A stretch of 64,000 nt of DNA from Hevea brasiliensis. Lineage: Eukaryota; Streptophyta; Magnoliopsida; Malpighiales; Euphorbiaceae. Positions 23,962-35,330 of this stretch are shown here, one piece after another; the first letter of the stretch is position 1; each line of letters starts with the position of its first letter. The notes below the pieces were generated by a model. That model ran no database searches, was not told where the DNA came from, and saw only the letters and a list, made by a program, of their open reading frames with translations. The translations under genes were made by a program, and so were the position numbers. The stretch lies in assembly GCF_030052815.1 (NCBI RefSeq), contig NC_079507.1:17010141-17074140 (forward strand), read 5' to 3'.

Positions 23962-25300
23962 TGTTAGTAGTATGCCCTAGAGCATATCATTTAGTATGTA
24001 TCTTGTATATATTTTATTAATAAAAGGCATTTCCACTTTTCCGTTTACATAATATATTTATGTGTAATAGAAAAGGTCCATTGATATTTTGTTAGAAATA
24101 TTATTCTTAAGTTGTTAAGAATATGAGTGACAATATTTCTAGCACAAAGTATCATAAATAGGTTCACAATCGAGGATACTTCATAATAAGGACATGACTT
24201 ATCCAGAAAGATTGTATTCATGTTTGTTCCCAAGTTATTTATATGAGATATAAATAAGATGGAATGGTGAGTCTCATGCCATATAACAAACTTGATAGGC
24301 ACTTATAAATGATAAGTAGGCCGAACGGTGACACTTATGACAAGCACATGGAGTTTACTCTTGTCAATGTTTTGTCATAAATCATATCGATTGCATATAA
24401 TCTTTAGACTGAGATAGCACGATTATCTTGTATATAGGTAGTTTGAGTTTGATCTTGCTTTCATACTTGTACTATGTATGGGTATATGGGCATGTGTTGG
24501 CTCTGCTAGTTATATATGGAGGTAGGTGTTGATCAAGAAGGAATCTGTTCCTCTAAGTAAATAGAGATAAAATCCTATGTTCATTTAATTGTTCTTGATG
24601 TTTCAAGTTCTGGCCGGAGACAGATAGATTTATTCGAAAAGAGTTTACGATGAGAAAAATCTTTTAATCAAGAACTGGAATTAAAAGAGAACATAATATT
24701 CATAGCAAATGGAGTTTGACATAAACCATGACTCGGCTTGAGTTGGGATTTTGTATGAGAGAGATTCTAGTGCATGGTAACATATGATTATAGGTTCATT
24801 TAAGGTAAATCTTATTACTAATTGGGTGGCCATGGCATGCTATGCTAGGTGTTAACCATGGTCTATGAGGTTCATAAAATGATTTAGAGAAATCATTTAT
24901 GGTAAGAAAGAGTTCGATGATATTAAGAGTTGATATCATGTCTCATTGCCAATTAGTGATGAGCCTAGTAAGTCACACATATACACAAGTTATCACCTAT
25001 TTAAATATGATTTAATTAATTAATTAAAGAGTTTAATTGATTAATTAAATAGATTTGGTTTGCAATTAAATTGCAAAGTCCTAGCATGACTTGAAACCAA
25101 ATCTAGATTATTGGATGTGTAGTATAAATTAAATTTATATTTAAAGTGTTTAAATATGAATTTAATTGATGAAAATTAATTAATAGAGATTAATTAATTA
25201 ATTTATATTTGATATAAATTAATTAGAAGAAGAAAATAATTATTTTGGGTTAAGAACTCAAAATTAAGACACAGGGCATTTTGGTCATTTTGCGGTGTGA

Positions 25301-25495
25301 CACGTGGCACCATGAGATGGTGACACATGGCATAACACATAAGCTTGCCAAATGTTTTTAATCATGTAAGATGATTAAAATCAAGATTAAATATAGGTTT
25401 GACACTTGGCACAATGTGATTGGGTCACTTAAACCTAGAGCTAATCAAAAGGTGACATGTGGCTAGGGTTTAATGTGTTAACCTAGCTATTTAAG
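25301..25495 (+). promoter_or_regulatory. Putative Cop-B LTR core promoter
   Basis: Four CACNTGGC-like words lie within 165 bases, with an inverted CCAAT box, ending in CTATTTAAG at 25487-25495. The first, CACGTGGC, matches the ABRE/G-box core bound by plant bZIP and bHLH factors. The arrangement recurs in every Cop-B LTR here. Promoter activity is inferred from motif order only. Confidence 0.5.
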
Positions 25496-25626
25496 TGTGG
25501 TTATGAAAAGAAAACATAACCAGCAGCCTCTCCTCTCATATGTCACGCCACTTTGAGCCTCTCCAGCTATTTCTCTTCATCTCTCATCAATTCAAAGAGA
25601 TTAGCCATCAATCTCTTGAATTAAGA

Positions 25627-25649
25627 ACACTAGAAATTGTTTCTAGTGT
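25627..25649 (+). other. Perfect stem-loop in Cop-B R/U5
   Basis: Arms ACACTAGAAA and TTTCTAGTGT around a TTG loop. It is preceded by a smaller GAGATT/AATCTC stem with a 7-base loop. The same stem-loop lies at 57309-57331 and, inverted, in the minus-strand LTRs near 3219, 18640 and 28597. Confidence 0.6.
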
Positions 25650-26058
25650 CCTGTTTGCATCTCTAATCTCTTAAAAGGCAGAACTTGAATTTCTAATTAA
25701 TAGAAAAGGCTTTAGAAGCTGTTCAAGGGCTGCCATAGGTGTTCTTGGTGTGGACAAGCTAGAGGGACAACATCTGGTGTCCTGAAGACGAATCTCAAAG
25801 TCGCAGACACTCTTCAGCAAATCAAGAGGTTTGTGTAATCGTTCTTGATTTAATCTAGGGTTCTAAAATTAATTTGATTAATTTTAAAATCTTAAATGGC
25901 AAATACAGATCCAAAAACATATTAAAAGAGTTTTAATATGTTGTTTATCATTGAAATCAAATAGATAAAAATAAATCTTGCATGGTGCATGTGACCATAG
26001 GTGAAAATTTTTGAATTCAATGGTATAATCTTGTGTTTTTCACGCTTCCGTTCCTTCA

Positions 26059-26402
26059 TGCTCACCATACAACTCTTATAGGTGAAGGAGGATCTCACTA
26101 GCACTCTGCATGTTCTCATGTTGCTTCTGTAACTCATTACTCATGGAAGCAAGCATGTAACACTTAGCTCTCATATCATGCTCCTTCCACTTGTCCAAAG
26201 TATCATGTTCCTCTTGTGTGGCCTCTGGAGGTAAGGGACCAGGAACATTTGAATCTAGAATATATCCTATATGTTCAAGGTTCAGGACAAGTTTCAAATT
26301 TCTTAGCCAATCAGACAGATTAGGTCCTGTCAACCTGTTGTGATCAAGTATGCTTGCAAGGATATTGGATGGTGGTGGTTGTTTTGTGCTCATTTTTATC
26401 AA
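26059..26402 (-). pseudogene. Cop-B gag N-terminal part (second copy)
   Basis: A 108-codon frame, likely starting at the internal ATG at 26393 (MSTKQPPPSN), with WLRNLKLVLN and LDKWKEHDMRAKCYM. It ends at a TAA (26076-26078) at the same Gag position as the stop in Cop-A and in the plus-strand Cop-B, then meets the solo LTR at 26058. It differs from Cop-A Gag by about one residue in ten (LEHIGYILD against LERIGYVLD), so the two LTR families are close relatives in Gag. Confidence 0.87.
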
Positions 26403-28157
26403 AAAATTAACTGCAGAAAATAACCAGATTAATTAGTAAATGTATCATGTAATTAACCAAAATGATTATGGTCTTTTAATCAAATTGGTCCTCCCACTAA
26501 CTTAGCGAATCCTACACTTCCAAAGTAGAAAACGGAAATCCTAGTTGGATGGATTTCTAGTGGGTGATTGAATTCTTATAATTCTATTGATCATCCTCAG
26601 GTACATCCATTATTGGAATTACAATAAACTATAAGTGAGCAACTCCTTGCCCATCACATCTCATGTGAGGTTCAATCCTTTTACTAGCCCCTAATGCTCA
26701 AAATCTCAGGTACATCCAATATTGACTTATCTTGCATTAGTTAAGTTGATCCCATTGAGCCAGTAATTATGCAAATAATTTTAATGTCCTCAGGTACATC
26801 CAATATTGGCCACCAAACCATTTACATATTTACAACATCTCATGCTTAACAACTATTCTTAAGAAAATCTCTTAAATTAATTGCATCTCATGCAACTATT
26901 TAAAATTTCTTAAAATAATTGCCCCAATGGAGGGCTTATGTTATAATTACTTTAATTATAGCATTTCCAACTTAATCATTTGTTTGGAAGATTTTATAGC
27001 CATCCTAATTACTATTAAGGTCTCACTTTGCACATTATCCATTTAGCATGCATATATCATATAATTGCATACATTCCCATACATCTCATGCATTCATGGA
27101 TAAGCGATAAATATGGTATGATCATGGACTTTCTAAGGGATTCAGTGAGCCACCAAGAATTGAATCAGGGCATTCCTAGGTGCATTTCATTCATTCATTT
27201 TACAAGAGTTGCTGAAGGAGTACATAATCAACACTTGATATTGAATTCCTCCCACTGGTCCCACCAATGCTCTTGACCTCCTTGAACTTCTTGCAATCCA
27301 ATATTACATAGTAATCCTTGGCATACCAAGGCGAATTTACAAGAACTTAAATAAATGAAATTACAACCCAAAAATATTACAAACTTAATAATACATGCCC
27401 AAAATAAATTAAAATAAATTAATTAATTTACAATCCCAAAGAAACATAAAAGAAATAAATCCAATCACATTGGTCTTTTATAGTCCATGATCATCCATCA
27501 TGCATATCACTATTTAACAATTAAATAAAACATACATTCTTAAATTAAATTGAATATCTCATATTCAACTTAAAAATCCAGATTTGAATATGATTCAAAT
27601 AAATTTAAAAATTCAGATTTGAATCTCATTCAAACAAATTTAAAAATTCAGATTTGAATCACATTCAAACAACTTCAAAAATTCAGATTTGAATCACATT
27701 CATACATTTTTTAAAAAATCAGATTTGAATAACATTCAAATATTTTTAAAAATCAGATCTAATTTTATTGAATCAATTTTAAAAATCAGATTTAAATATG
27801 ATTCAAACAACTTTAAAAATTCAGATTTGAATCACATTCAAACAACTTTTAAAATTCAGATTTGAATCACATTCAAACAATTTTTAAAATTCTGATTTGA
27901 ATCATAATTTAATTGTGTGATTAAAACAACTAATTAAACACTTTAATTAGTCAAAGAATAGGCCTTAGATCATACAACAATTGCAGAATTAAAAGCCAAA
28001 CCTTGAACCACCCATGGAACCATTGTTGCCGCCACCAATGGTGGCTTCTCCATGTGTGACGCCACATCTCATTATCCAACCAGCAATGAATCTCTTGATC
28101 TCATGATCAAACACACAATTAAATTATATAATCAACAATCAAAATGGCAAATATAGT
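26403..28157 (-). other. Cop-B untranslated leader (second copy)
   Basis: A 1.75 kb non-coding leader between primer site and gag. It carries three CTCAGGTACATCCA motifs near 26596, 26705 and 26789, an array of ~35-38 bp repeats at 27565-27915, and a CTGCAG acceptor-like sequence close to the gag start. An antisense open frame at 27028-27276 recurs in the other Cop-B but is judged non-coding. Confidence 0.75.
27565..27915 (-). repeat. Short tandem array in Cop-B leader
   Basis: About ten degenerate units of 35-38 bases, each containing TTCAGATTTGAAT followed by a CATTCAAA word. The sense-strand unit TTTGAATGTGATTCAAA is an inverted repeat (7-bp arms, 3-base loop), so each unit could form a small hairpin. 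The matching array in the plus-strand Cop-B is at 58005-58350. Confidence 0.85.
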
Positions 28158-28169
28158 GGCTCGATACCA
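28158..28169 (-). other. Primer-binding site of complete Cop-B
   Basis: Two bases from the LTR start at 28172. The minus strand reads TGGTATCGAGCC where initiator tRNA-Met needs TGGTATCAGAGCC: one base of a CAG is missing. The other sites in the window (2226, 17656, 37891, 43246, 57742) have the intact CAG. A primer site should be under strong constraint, so this is a useful marker of sequence error. Confidence 0.85.
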
Positions 28170-28171
28170 AT

Positions 28172-30263
28172 TGAAGGAACAGGCGTGAAAAACACAAGAT
28201 TATACCATTGAATTCAAAAATTTTCACCTAGGGTCACAAGCACCATGCAAGATTTATTTTTATCTATTTGATTTCAATGATAAACAACATATTAAAACTC
28301 TTTTAATATGTTTTTGGATCTGTATTTGCCATTTAAGATTTTAAAATTAATCAGATTAATTTTAGAACCCTAGATTAAATCAAGAACGATTACACTAACC
28401 TCTTGATGTCTTTGCAGCGTGTCTGCGCCTTTGAGATTCGTCTTCAGGACACCAGATGTTGTCCCTCTAGCTTGTCCACACCAAGAACACCTATGGCAGC
28501 CCTTGAACAGCTTCTAAAGCCTTTTCTATTAATTAGAAATTCAAGTTCTGCCTTTTAAGAGATTAGAGATGCAAGCAGGACACTAGAAACAATTTCTAGT
28601 GTTCTTAATTCAAGAGATTGATGGCTAATCTCTTTGAATTGATGAGAGATGAAGAGAAATAGCTGGAGAGGCTCAAAGTGGCGTGACATATGAGAGGAGA
28701 GGCTGCTGGTTGTGTTTTCTTTTCATAACCCCACTTAAATAGCTAGGTTAACACATTAAACCCTAGCCACATGTCACCTTTTGATTAGCTCTAGGTTTAA
28801 GTGACCCAATCACATTGTGCCAAGTGTCAAACCTATATTTAATCTTGATTTTAATCATCTTACATGATTAAAAATATTTGCAAGCTTATGTGTTATGCCA
28901 TGTGTCACCATCTCATGGTGCCACATGTCACAATAAAATGACCAAAATGCCCTGTGTCTTAATTTTGAGTTCTTAACCCAAAATAATTATTTTCTTCTTC
29001 TAATTAATTTATATCAAATATAAATTAATTAATTAATCTCTATTAATTAATTTCTCATCAATTAAATTCATATTTAAACACTTTAAATATAAATTTAATT
29101 TATACTACACATCCAATAATCTAGATTTGGTTTCAAGTCATGCTAGGGACTTTGCAATTTTATTGCAAACCAAATCTATTTAATTAATCAATTAAACTCT
29201 TTAATTAATTAATTAAATCATATTTAAATAGGTGATATCTTGTGTATGTGTGTGACTTACTAGGCTCATCACTAATTGGCAATGAGACATGATATCAACT
29301 CTTAATATCATCGAACTCTTTCTTACCATAAATGATTTCTCTAAATCATTTTATGAACCTCATAGACCATGGTTAACACCTAGCATAGCATGCCATGGCC
29401 ACCCAATTAGTAATAAGATTTACCTTAAATGAACCTATAATCATATGTTACCATGCACTAGAATCTCTCATTACAAAATCCCAACTCAATTTGAGTCATG
29501 GTTTATGAAAAACTCCTTTTGATATTAATTTTATTTTCTCTTTTAATTACAGTTCTTTATTAAATGATTTTTCTCATCGAAACTCTTTTACGAATAAATC
29601 TATATGTCTGGCCAGAACTTGAAACATCAAGAACAATTAAATGAACATAGGATTTTATCTCTATTTACTTAGAGGCAGATTCCTTCTTGATCAACACCTA
29701 CCTCCATATATAACTAGCAGGAGCCAACACATGCCCATATACCCATACATAGTACAAGTATGAAAGCGATATCAAACTCAAACTACCTATATACAAGATA
29801 AGCTGTGCTATCTCGGTCTAAAGATTATATGCTTGATATGATTTATGACAAAACATTGACAAGAGTAAACTCCATGTGCTTGTCATAAGTGTCACTGGTT
29901 CGGCCTACTTATCATTTATAAGTGCCTATCATGTTTGTTATATGGCATGAGACTCACCATTCCATCTTATTTATATCTCATATAAATAACTTGGGAACAA
30001 ACATGAATACAATCTTTCTGGATAAGTCATGTCCTTATTATGAAGTATCCTCGATTGTGAACCTATTTATGATACTTTGTGCTAGAAATATTGTCACTCA
30101 TATTCTTAACAACTTAAGAATAATATTTCTAACAAAATATCAATGGACCTTTTCTATTACACATAAATATATTATGTAAACGGAAAAGTGGAAATGCCTT
30201 TTATTATTAAAAATATGTACAAGATACATACTAAATGATATGCTCTAGGGCATACTACTAACA
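28172..30263 (-). repeat. Cop-B 5' LTR
   Basis: 2092 bases, partner of 18232-20328. Bounded by the primer site on the left and the CCAGC duplication on the right (30264-30268). A patch near 29470-29560 differs from its partners far more than the rest. Confidence 0.92.
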
Positions 30264-30299
30264 CCAGCAGCATATTTCACTCTTCATGTGCGTAGAACA
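30264..30299 (-). repeat. Cop-A 5' LTR, outer tip, after the CCAGC duplication
   Basis: After the target duplication the sequence should resume the Cop-A LTR cut at 18231. A plausible terminus is GTAGAACA ending at 30299, giving an LTR of about 590 bases whose sense strand starts TGTTCTACGC. The end point is a guess, because the left partner LTR is not in the window. Confidence 0.4.
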
Positions 30300-31122
30300 G
30301 ATGCTTGTATATGGGTTGGATCCAGTGCATGCATGTCCACAGGTTATTCCATGTAACCTAATGCTCCATATGACACCTGGTCATTTCCAAGCTTAGTTTT
30401 CACCAAATTTAATCCTTTATAATTTTCTTCATGCCATTCCAGCTTATAATCCTTGCTCCTTAAGATTTCACAAATTAAATTCTGAAGTGATTTAGCTCTA
30501 ACTCTAGTAATTGGACCTTGGATGAAATCTTTTGGCATGGATGTAGCTTGATTCTCATCAGGCGAGGATTCCCCTCCGAGCCTTGAGGAAGAGCCCATTC
30601 TTCATGCAAACCACTTTGCAGGAGCCATTGATCAGTTTTTGGGAAGGAGAGGAGTAGGGTTTGGTGAAGGGAGAAGAGATTTGAGGAGTTTTTATAAACT
30701 AGGAGGGGTGGAGAGGAAGGGTTTTGCCTTAATGAACGGGTTTAAGGCGAGGGGTGCATTTAAAGAGCCATTAGGACTCTTCGTTTTGCGCATTTCGCGC
30801 CTCAGGAGTCGCGTCTGCTACATGATACACGAGTCGTGTATCACTACATGGGTCTCAACATGTAGGGCCGTGTAAATTTTTGCCCAAAAATTTCAAAGTC
30901 TGACATAGTACATGGCCCATCGAGTTGCTTTACTGGACATGTTACATGGCCCTTGTCAAGTATAAAGAGGACCCGTGTGACTTTCTGTCCTTAAATTATT
31001 CTGCTAACAACATTACATGATCCATGTAAATTGGGCTATGGACCCGTGTAACTTTCTGTCCCCCTCAAAGTTAAAAATTGCAAGAAATTTATGGACTTCC
31101 AGAAAGTTACACGGGGCGTGTG
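30300..31122. other. Old repeat DNA with gypsy-like remnant and palindromes
   Basis: Non-copia sequence flanking Cop-A. A minus-strand coding scrap is annotated separately (30344-30598). From about 30820 to 31122 there are many short words of the form ACATGGCCC, CCCGTGTAAC or ACACGGGGCGTGT, including perfect inverted repeats at 30823-30843 (10-bp arms) and 31013-31029 (7-bp arms). Such ACACGG/CCGTGT words are common in untranslated parts of plant gypsy elements. I see no host gene here. Confidence 0.5.
30344..30598 (-). pseudogene. Retroelement Gag-like N-terminal fragment
   Basis: An 84-codon minus-strand frame starting MGSSSRLGGESS, with the block PITRVRAKSLQNL. A GP(I/M)TRARAK segment is a familiar feature of plant gypsy polyproteins, so this is probably a fragment of an old element. 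It ends at a TAA-type stop near 30344. No catalytic motif is visible and I cannot assign a lineage. Confidence 0.4.
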
Positions 31123-31377
31123 TGTCACACCTTACTCCTCTATAAGATATAACATGATCCCATAGTACACCTAATGAATTACCGTACTTCGCCTACCGAT
31201 AACCCATTAAATATACTACAATGGATTTTAAAACAATTTTCGTGAAATTAGATAATGGTGGTAACGTTGAATATTTCTTAAAAAGCCTTTAAGTGAAATT
31301 TTGGTCATGGATAAAATCATCGATTAAAATCTAGTGTTACAAAAATCTAGTGCCAGCTGTATTTTGAGAAAACAGTT
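31123..31377 (-). repeat. Truncated gypsy LTR end
   Basis: 255 bases beginning TGTCACACCTTACTCC, the sense-strand 3' end of a Gyp-type LTR (it includes the ACCGATAACCCATTAAATATACTAC region also seen in Gyp-3). It stops at CAGTT, where Gyp-3 begins, so Gyp-3 probably inserted into an older related LTR. The rest of that LTR is not visible in the window. Confidence 0.7.
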
Positions 31378-34300
31378 TGTCACACCCTACTCCTCGTAAG
31401 ATGTAACATGTTCCCTAGTACACCTAATGAATTACCGTGCTTCACCTACCGATAACCCATTAAATATACTACAAGGGATTTTAAAACAATTTTCTCTCAT
31501 TTTGGAATTGGTGGGTAAAATTTTTTCAAATTTTGAAAACCTTCATTTAGAGTCCAAACATAAATCAAATTTTTGGATATTTAAAATCTTCGCAATTTTT
31601 ACAAAAATTTCGGCAGAGTGCCGTCTGTATTTTGAGAAAATAGTTCTTCAAAACCTGAAAATAGAAACACTTCCAATATATTTCTCAATCACAACTCCAT
31701 TTGCAACCACCAAACTTCAAATCAATAGCAATAGCAACATTTCAATTTAAAATCTAAATTTCAAATCAAGAATTAATATCTCAAAACATTTCATAACTCA
31801 TGCACATTACATTTTAAATCATTAATTTATAGTCATAAGTTAATTTACAGATGCAAAATCTCAAAAATAATATTATTACAATTTTATCTGTACAACTGCT
31901 CAAATTACAGAGATACATATGCATACTATCATATTTACATCAAACTAAACTACCAGGGTATAGACAAATACCCATACAAAAATTCTTCAACTGTGCTCCT
32001 CTCTAACTGTAGCAGCTCACTCTGCTGCTATGTCCTTTTCTCTATCTGCGACTGCAAGTTAAAGCTATCGCTGAGTATATAAATTGTCAGTGGTGCGCAA
32101 TAAAGCATAAAATGCATAATATAAAACATTTATGAACAAATCGTCATTCAAAAATCTTATAATCGCATTTCACAATTTTTTTTTACTCAAATCACATTTA
32201 TAGCAAATCATAATTTTCAAAACTTAATATAGCACAACTTGATCAAAAAATTTAATAAACATAATGTTGCCAAACAATAATACAACTTAGGCTATGACAC
32301 AAAATTTTTGAACATGTCGTGTGTACATCACGACAAGGCATACTCACCCCACTAATCGAAATCAATGAGGGAGGTGGCTAGCTATCTAATGAGTACTCAT
32401 TCAAACTCGCCCCTCAGACTGGAAAGCCAGAGAGGGAGGAAAGTGATCAAATATCAAACTCACCCCACAAGTGGAGGAGGAACATATTAATATTGCCATG
32501 CCAAGTGTGAACCAAAAATAATTTAAATCAAGTTATTCAAATATTTTATACAATTCACAAGTCATATTTCACTCTAAACTTTTCATTTACAAAGTAGGCA
32601 ACACATTATTTTTCAAATAAGATTTTCAAAGCCATAACTAAATTCAAAACCATATTGTTCAAATATTTCATACAAATCAATAATTAGTTTTCCTTCCAAA
32701 TTTCCATTGTAGAATTGGCAACACAATATTCTCGAAATTCATAATGAACAAACACATTCACAATGTATAACAAATCAATTTCCATTATGAAAACTATAAT
32801 TTAAAATTTTTGTGCACAAACCTGACGTGAGTCGCCTCTAGGCCTTGACTTAGTCCCTTATACCTTCTGGGTCTCTTTCAGCTGAAACACAACATTTATA
32901 GTGTTTCAGTATCTTTTTTCATAGTAAATCCAAAAATTAATTCATAAATACTTAATTCTAGCCCAAATATGCTTAAACTAACATTCTTGGAAATTTTCAT
33001 TTTAGAGTTACTATTCATGCTACTATTCAAGTCAATTTATTGACTTTCTAAGGCTTAATAGGTATGGGAATTCCAAATTCACCCACATACCACATTTTGG
33101 TCACTAAATTTGTTGGTTTTGGTTGTTTACTCAAATTCTAAGTCTTTTAGGCAAATTTGATAAATTTTCAATTTTGGTATCCAAAGTTGCACTGTTCCAT
33201 TGGTCATCTTACTGTTAGAATTTGGCAAACCTTTCTTCATAGAAAATGTTTCCTATTGTCTTAAGTTTATTCTCTTTTTTGAATCACTCCAATTGGAGTT
33301 TTGTAGCTCAAGTTATAGCCATTTGAACTATGGCTGCCTGATTGGACTTAACCCAGATTTCTGGGCAAATTTTGGTTCTGGCAATTTTAGGTCACCAAAT
33401 TTGGGTGGCCAAATGACTTGATTAATGGCATAATTTGGGTTTGTGTTCTTCATGAAAGTTTTAGGTCTATATCTAAACTGTCCACTGGTAAATTTCAGGT
33501 CATTTAGACCTGCCTAGCTCAAGTTATGGACAAATGAACAAGCACTGTTCTTTTGGTCAATTTGTACAGGGCACACTGAGATTTTCCAAGTTTGGTCAAT
33601 TTGTTCACTAGGTTTTGGTCACTTTTTGGGCATGGTTCCTAAATGAAAATTGTGTCATTTAGTGTCTATTTTCATTCCCAATTGGTCTCATACCAATTGG
33701 ACTTGTAAATTTTCATTTTTGGTCCCTCAAAGAGACCTTGGTCATGCTGCCAGCAACATGACCACACTCAATCTAAATTCGATCTCAACTCCAACACTTC
33801 CCACACACTTCATTTGGTCACCATTGACCATTTCCCACTTCAAAGTAGGTCAAATATATCATTTACCAATTTCTCATATTTTTCCTCCCAAAACCCTAAG
33901 GGTTAAGAACCCTAATTCTTCAATAGCTTCAAATCATGAACTCAAAGTGTATAAACATTATCTACACTCTCAATCAAACTTGCCTACATATTTAATTGCA
34001 TCCAAACCATCAAATCCTATTCATCTCTAACATGGACGAATTTCACGGGTTGCTATACATGCATGATTTTTTTTTTTTCATTTGTTTCTACAATAATTCA
34101 TCCACATGAACTCAACTTCAAGCATTTATACTAAAGAAAGAGATTTGATTAACTTACCTCAAATTATGATTTTCTACTTCTTCAAACCTCCTTCCTTTCC
34201 TCTTCTTTCACTTTCAACTATCAACCCAAGATGAAATTTCAATATTTAGTGTTAAGGATTATGAAGATCATGAAGGAAAGTAAAGTTTTGGTGAGCTTTT

Positions 34301-35188
34301 AAGGTATGTTAATGGAGGAAAAATGAGAGAGTTAGGGAGAGAAGATGGGGCGGCACTTTAGGAAGATGAAGACCAAAATGAGTTTTTTTTTTCTTTTCTT
34401 TTTTGTTATTTTATGTCCTATTTAACAATAATTGACTTGGTCAATTATGTAGGGAAAAATCATAATTACTTTTGACATCATGATGATGTCATCAAATGAT
34501 GTAATAAACTTTTTCTTTTTTTTTTCTTTTGCATTTATGAATTTATGCTCTTGAAAGACAACAAAAATTATCCAAAATTAATTTTTAATTATAATGTTTA
34601 TTGCATCATGCATGATATCATGCGTGATGTCATCACCTTTTTTTCACTTTTTTCTTTTTCTTTTTTTTTCTATTTTTTTATTAGTTCTTTAATTTAATTC
34701 TCGACTCTGAAATTTTCTTTTCTCCGATTTTATTTGACAGTTAGCTCAAGAGTCAGCTCTCAGGGTCAATTGACCAAATTGCCCCTCGCCGGTTCAACCC
34801 GGTTTGCAAATAATTCAATATTTCTTCCGGATCCCTGACCTAATTATTTGACTGACTTAACAGTTCTTTTTCCGTGATTTTCTCTTTTCCACTGTGTTTG
34901 TAATGGTCCTAAGGACTACAGCATCGCATTTTATGGTTCAAAATTTGACTTTAAATCGACTTCGCAATCGTTCCTGAGAAGGTCACCCATCGCTGTGACT
35001 CTCGGCTCGTTTAACTTCTTATGTTCTGTTTTTCTTATTTATACTTAACTAATTGACAATTACTAATTATTTGTGTTTATGGCTTATCTAGTTGTCTTAA
35101 GTGTGGTTCTAATCCCCTTAATTATCCAGACCGACACCAGTCACCGGAACAGTGAAATATACCAAGCTATGTAAATAGGGGTATTACA
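31378..35188 (-). repeat. Gyp-3 3' LTR
   Basis: 3.8 kb, plus strand TGTCACACCCTAC to GGGGTATTACA. It includes T-rich runs at 34070-34080, 34380-34410 and 34640-34680, and palindromic TGATGTCATC-type words near 34474-34490 and 34590-34640. Open frames inside (for example 33650-34030) are not supported as genes. Confidence 0.85.
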
Positions 35189-35189
35189 A

Positions 35190-35202
35190 TTCTCCCTCCC
35201 TT
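35190..35202 (-). other. Polypurine tract of Gyp-3
   Basis: The minus strand reads AAGGGAGGGAGAA directly against the 3' LTR. Confidence 0.8.
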
Positions 35203-35239
35203 GAAATAATTTCATCCTCGAAATTTTACCTGGTATCAG

Positions 35240-35330
35240 TTTCTGAACAGTTGTGGGTGCTGTCTCCTCATATCCTATTCACACTCCTAAGTAGCTTCCT
35301 AGCCTGAATGATGGTTCGTTAGTAATTTAA
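35240..35330 (-). pseudogene. Gyp-3 chromodomain tail of Pol (remnant)
   Basis: The minus strand encodes a scrap matching the end of Gyp-1 Pol (HHSGQEATW, then EDMRRQHPQLF). It shows the parent was a chromodomain-bearing gypsy element. It is the only part of pol left. Confidence 0.7.

Larger units (their letters stand above)
23962..26058 (+). mobile_element. Solo LTR of Cop-B inside Cop-B gag
   Basis: A plus-oriented 2097-base LTR with matching 5-bp duplications (TGCTC), so it is a true solo LTR left after LTR-LTR recombination. U3 carries AT-rich TTAATTAA blocks (25012-25050, 25180-25230) and four G-box-like words, CACGTGGC (25301), CACATGGC (25324), CACTTGGC (25403) and CATGTGGC (25456). 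An inverted CCAAT box lies near 25418 and a TATA-like CTATTTAAG at 25487-25495. In the presumed transcript a perfect 10-bp-arm stem-loop lies at 25627-25649. Position 26058 is the LTR end. Confidence 0.92.
18232..30263 (-). mobile_element. Complete Cop-B copia element with internal solo LTR
   Basis: A full Ty1/copia element on the minus strand: 5' LTR 28172-30263, primer site, long leader, gag, protease, integrase, RT, RNase H, polypurine tract and 3' LTR 18232-20328. It is flanked by the 5-bp target duplication CCAGC (18227-18231 and 30264-30268). A solo LTR of its own family (23962-26058) sits in gag with its own duplication TGCTC. Subtracting that 2.1 kb leaves about 9.9 kb. The two terminal LTRs are nearly identical except for clustered differences, so the insertion is recent. 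All coding regions carry frameshifts. Confidence 0.92.

Noticed and set aside
27028..27276. Antisense 82-residue frame in the Cop-B leader, with a partner at 58641-58892
   Set aside because: Kept by recent common descent of the leader; no motif and no promoter seen. Changes between copies do not look codon-aware.
27565..27915. Regular direct repeats that could suggest a CRISPR array
   Set aside because: Units are contiguous without unique spacers, and the setting is a plant retrotransposon leader.
30639..30875. 78-residue plus-strand frame, glycine- and arginine-rich at its start
   Set aside because: Overlaps old repeat DNA and the palindromic word cluster; no domain seen.
33650..34030. 126-residue frame in the Gyp-3 LTR
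   Set aside because: No homology recognised, antisense to the element, and inside a non-coding LTR.
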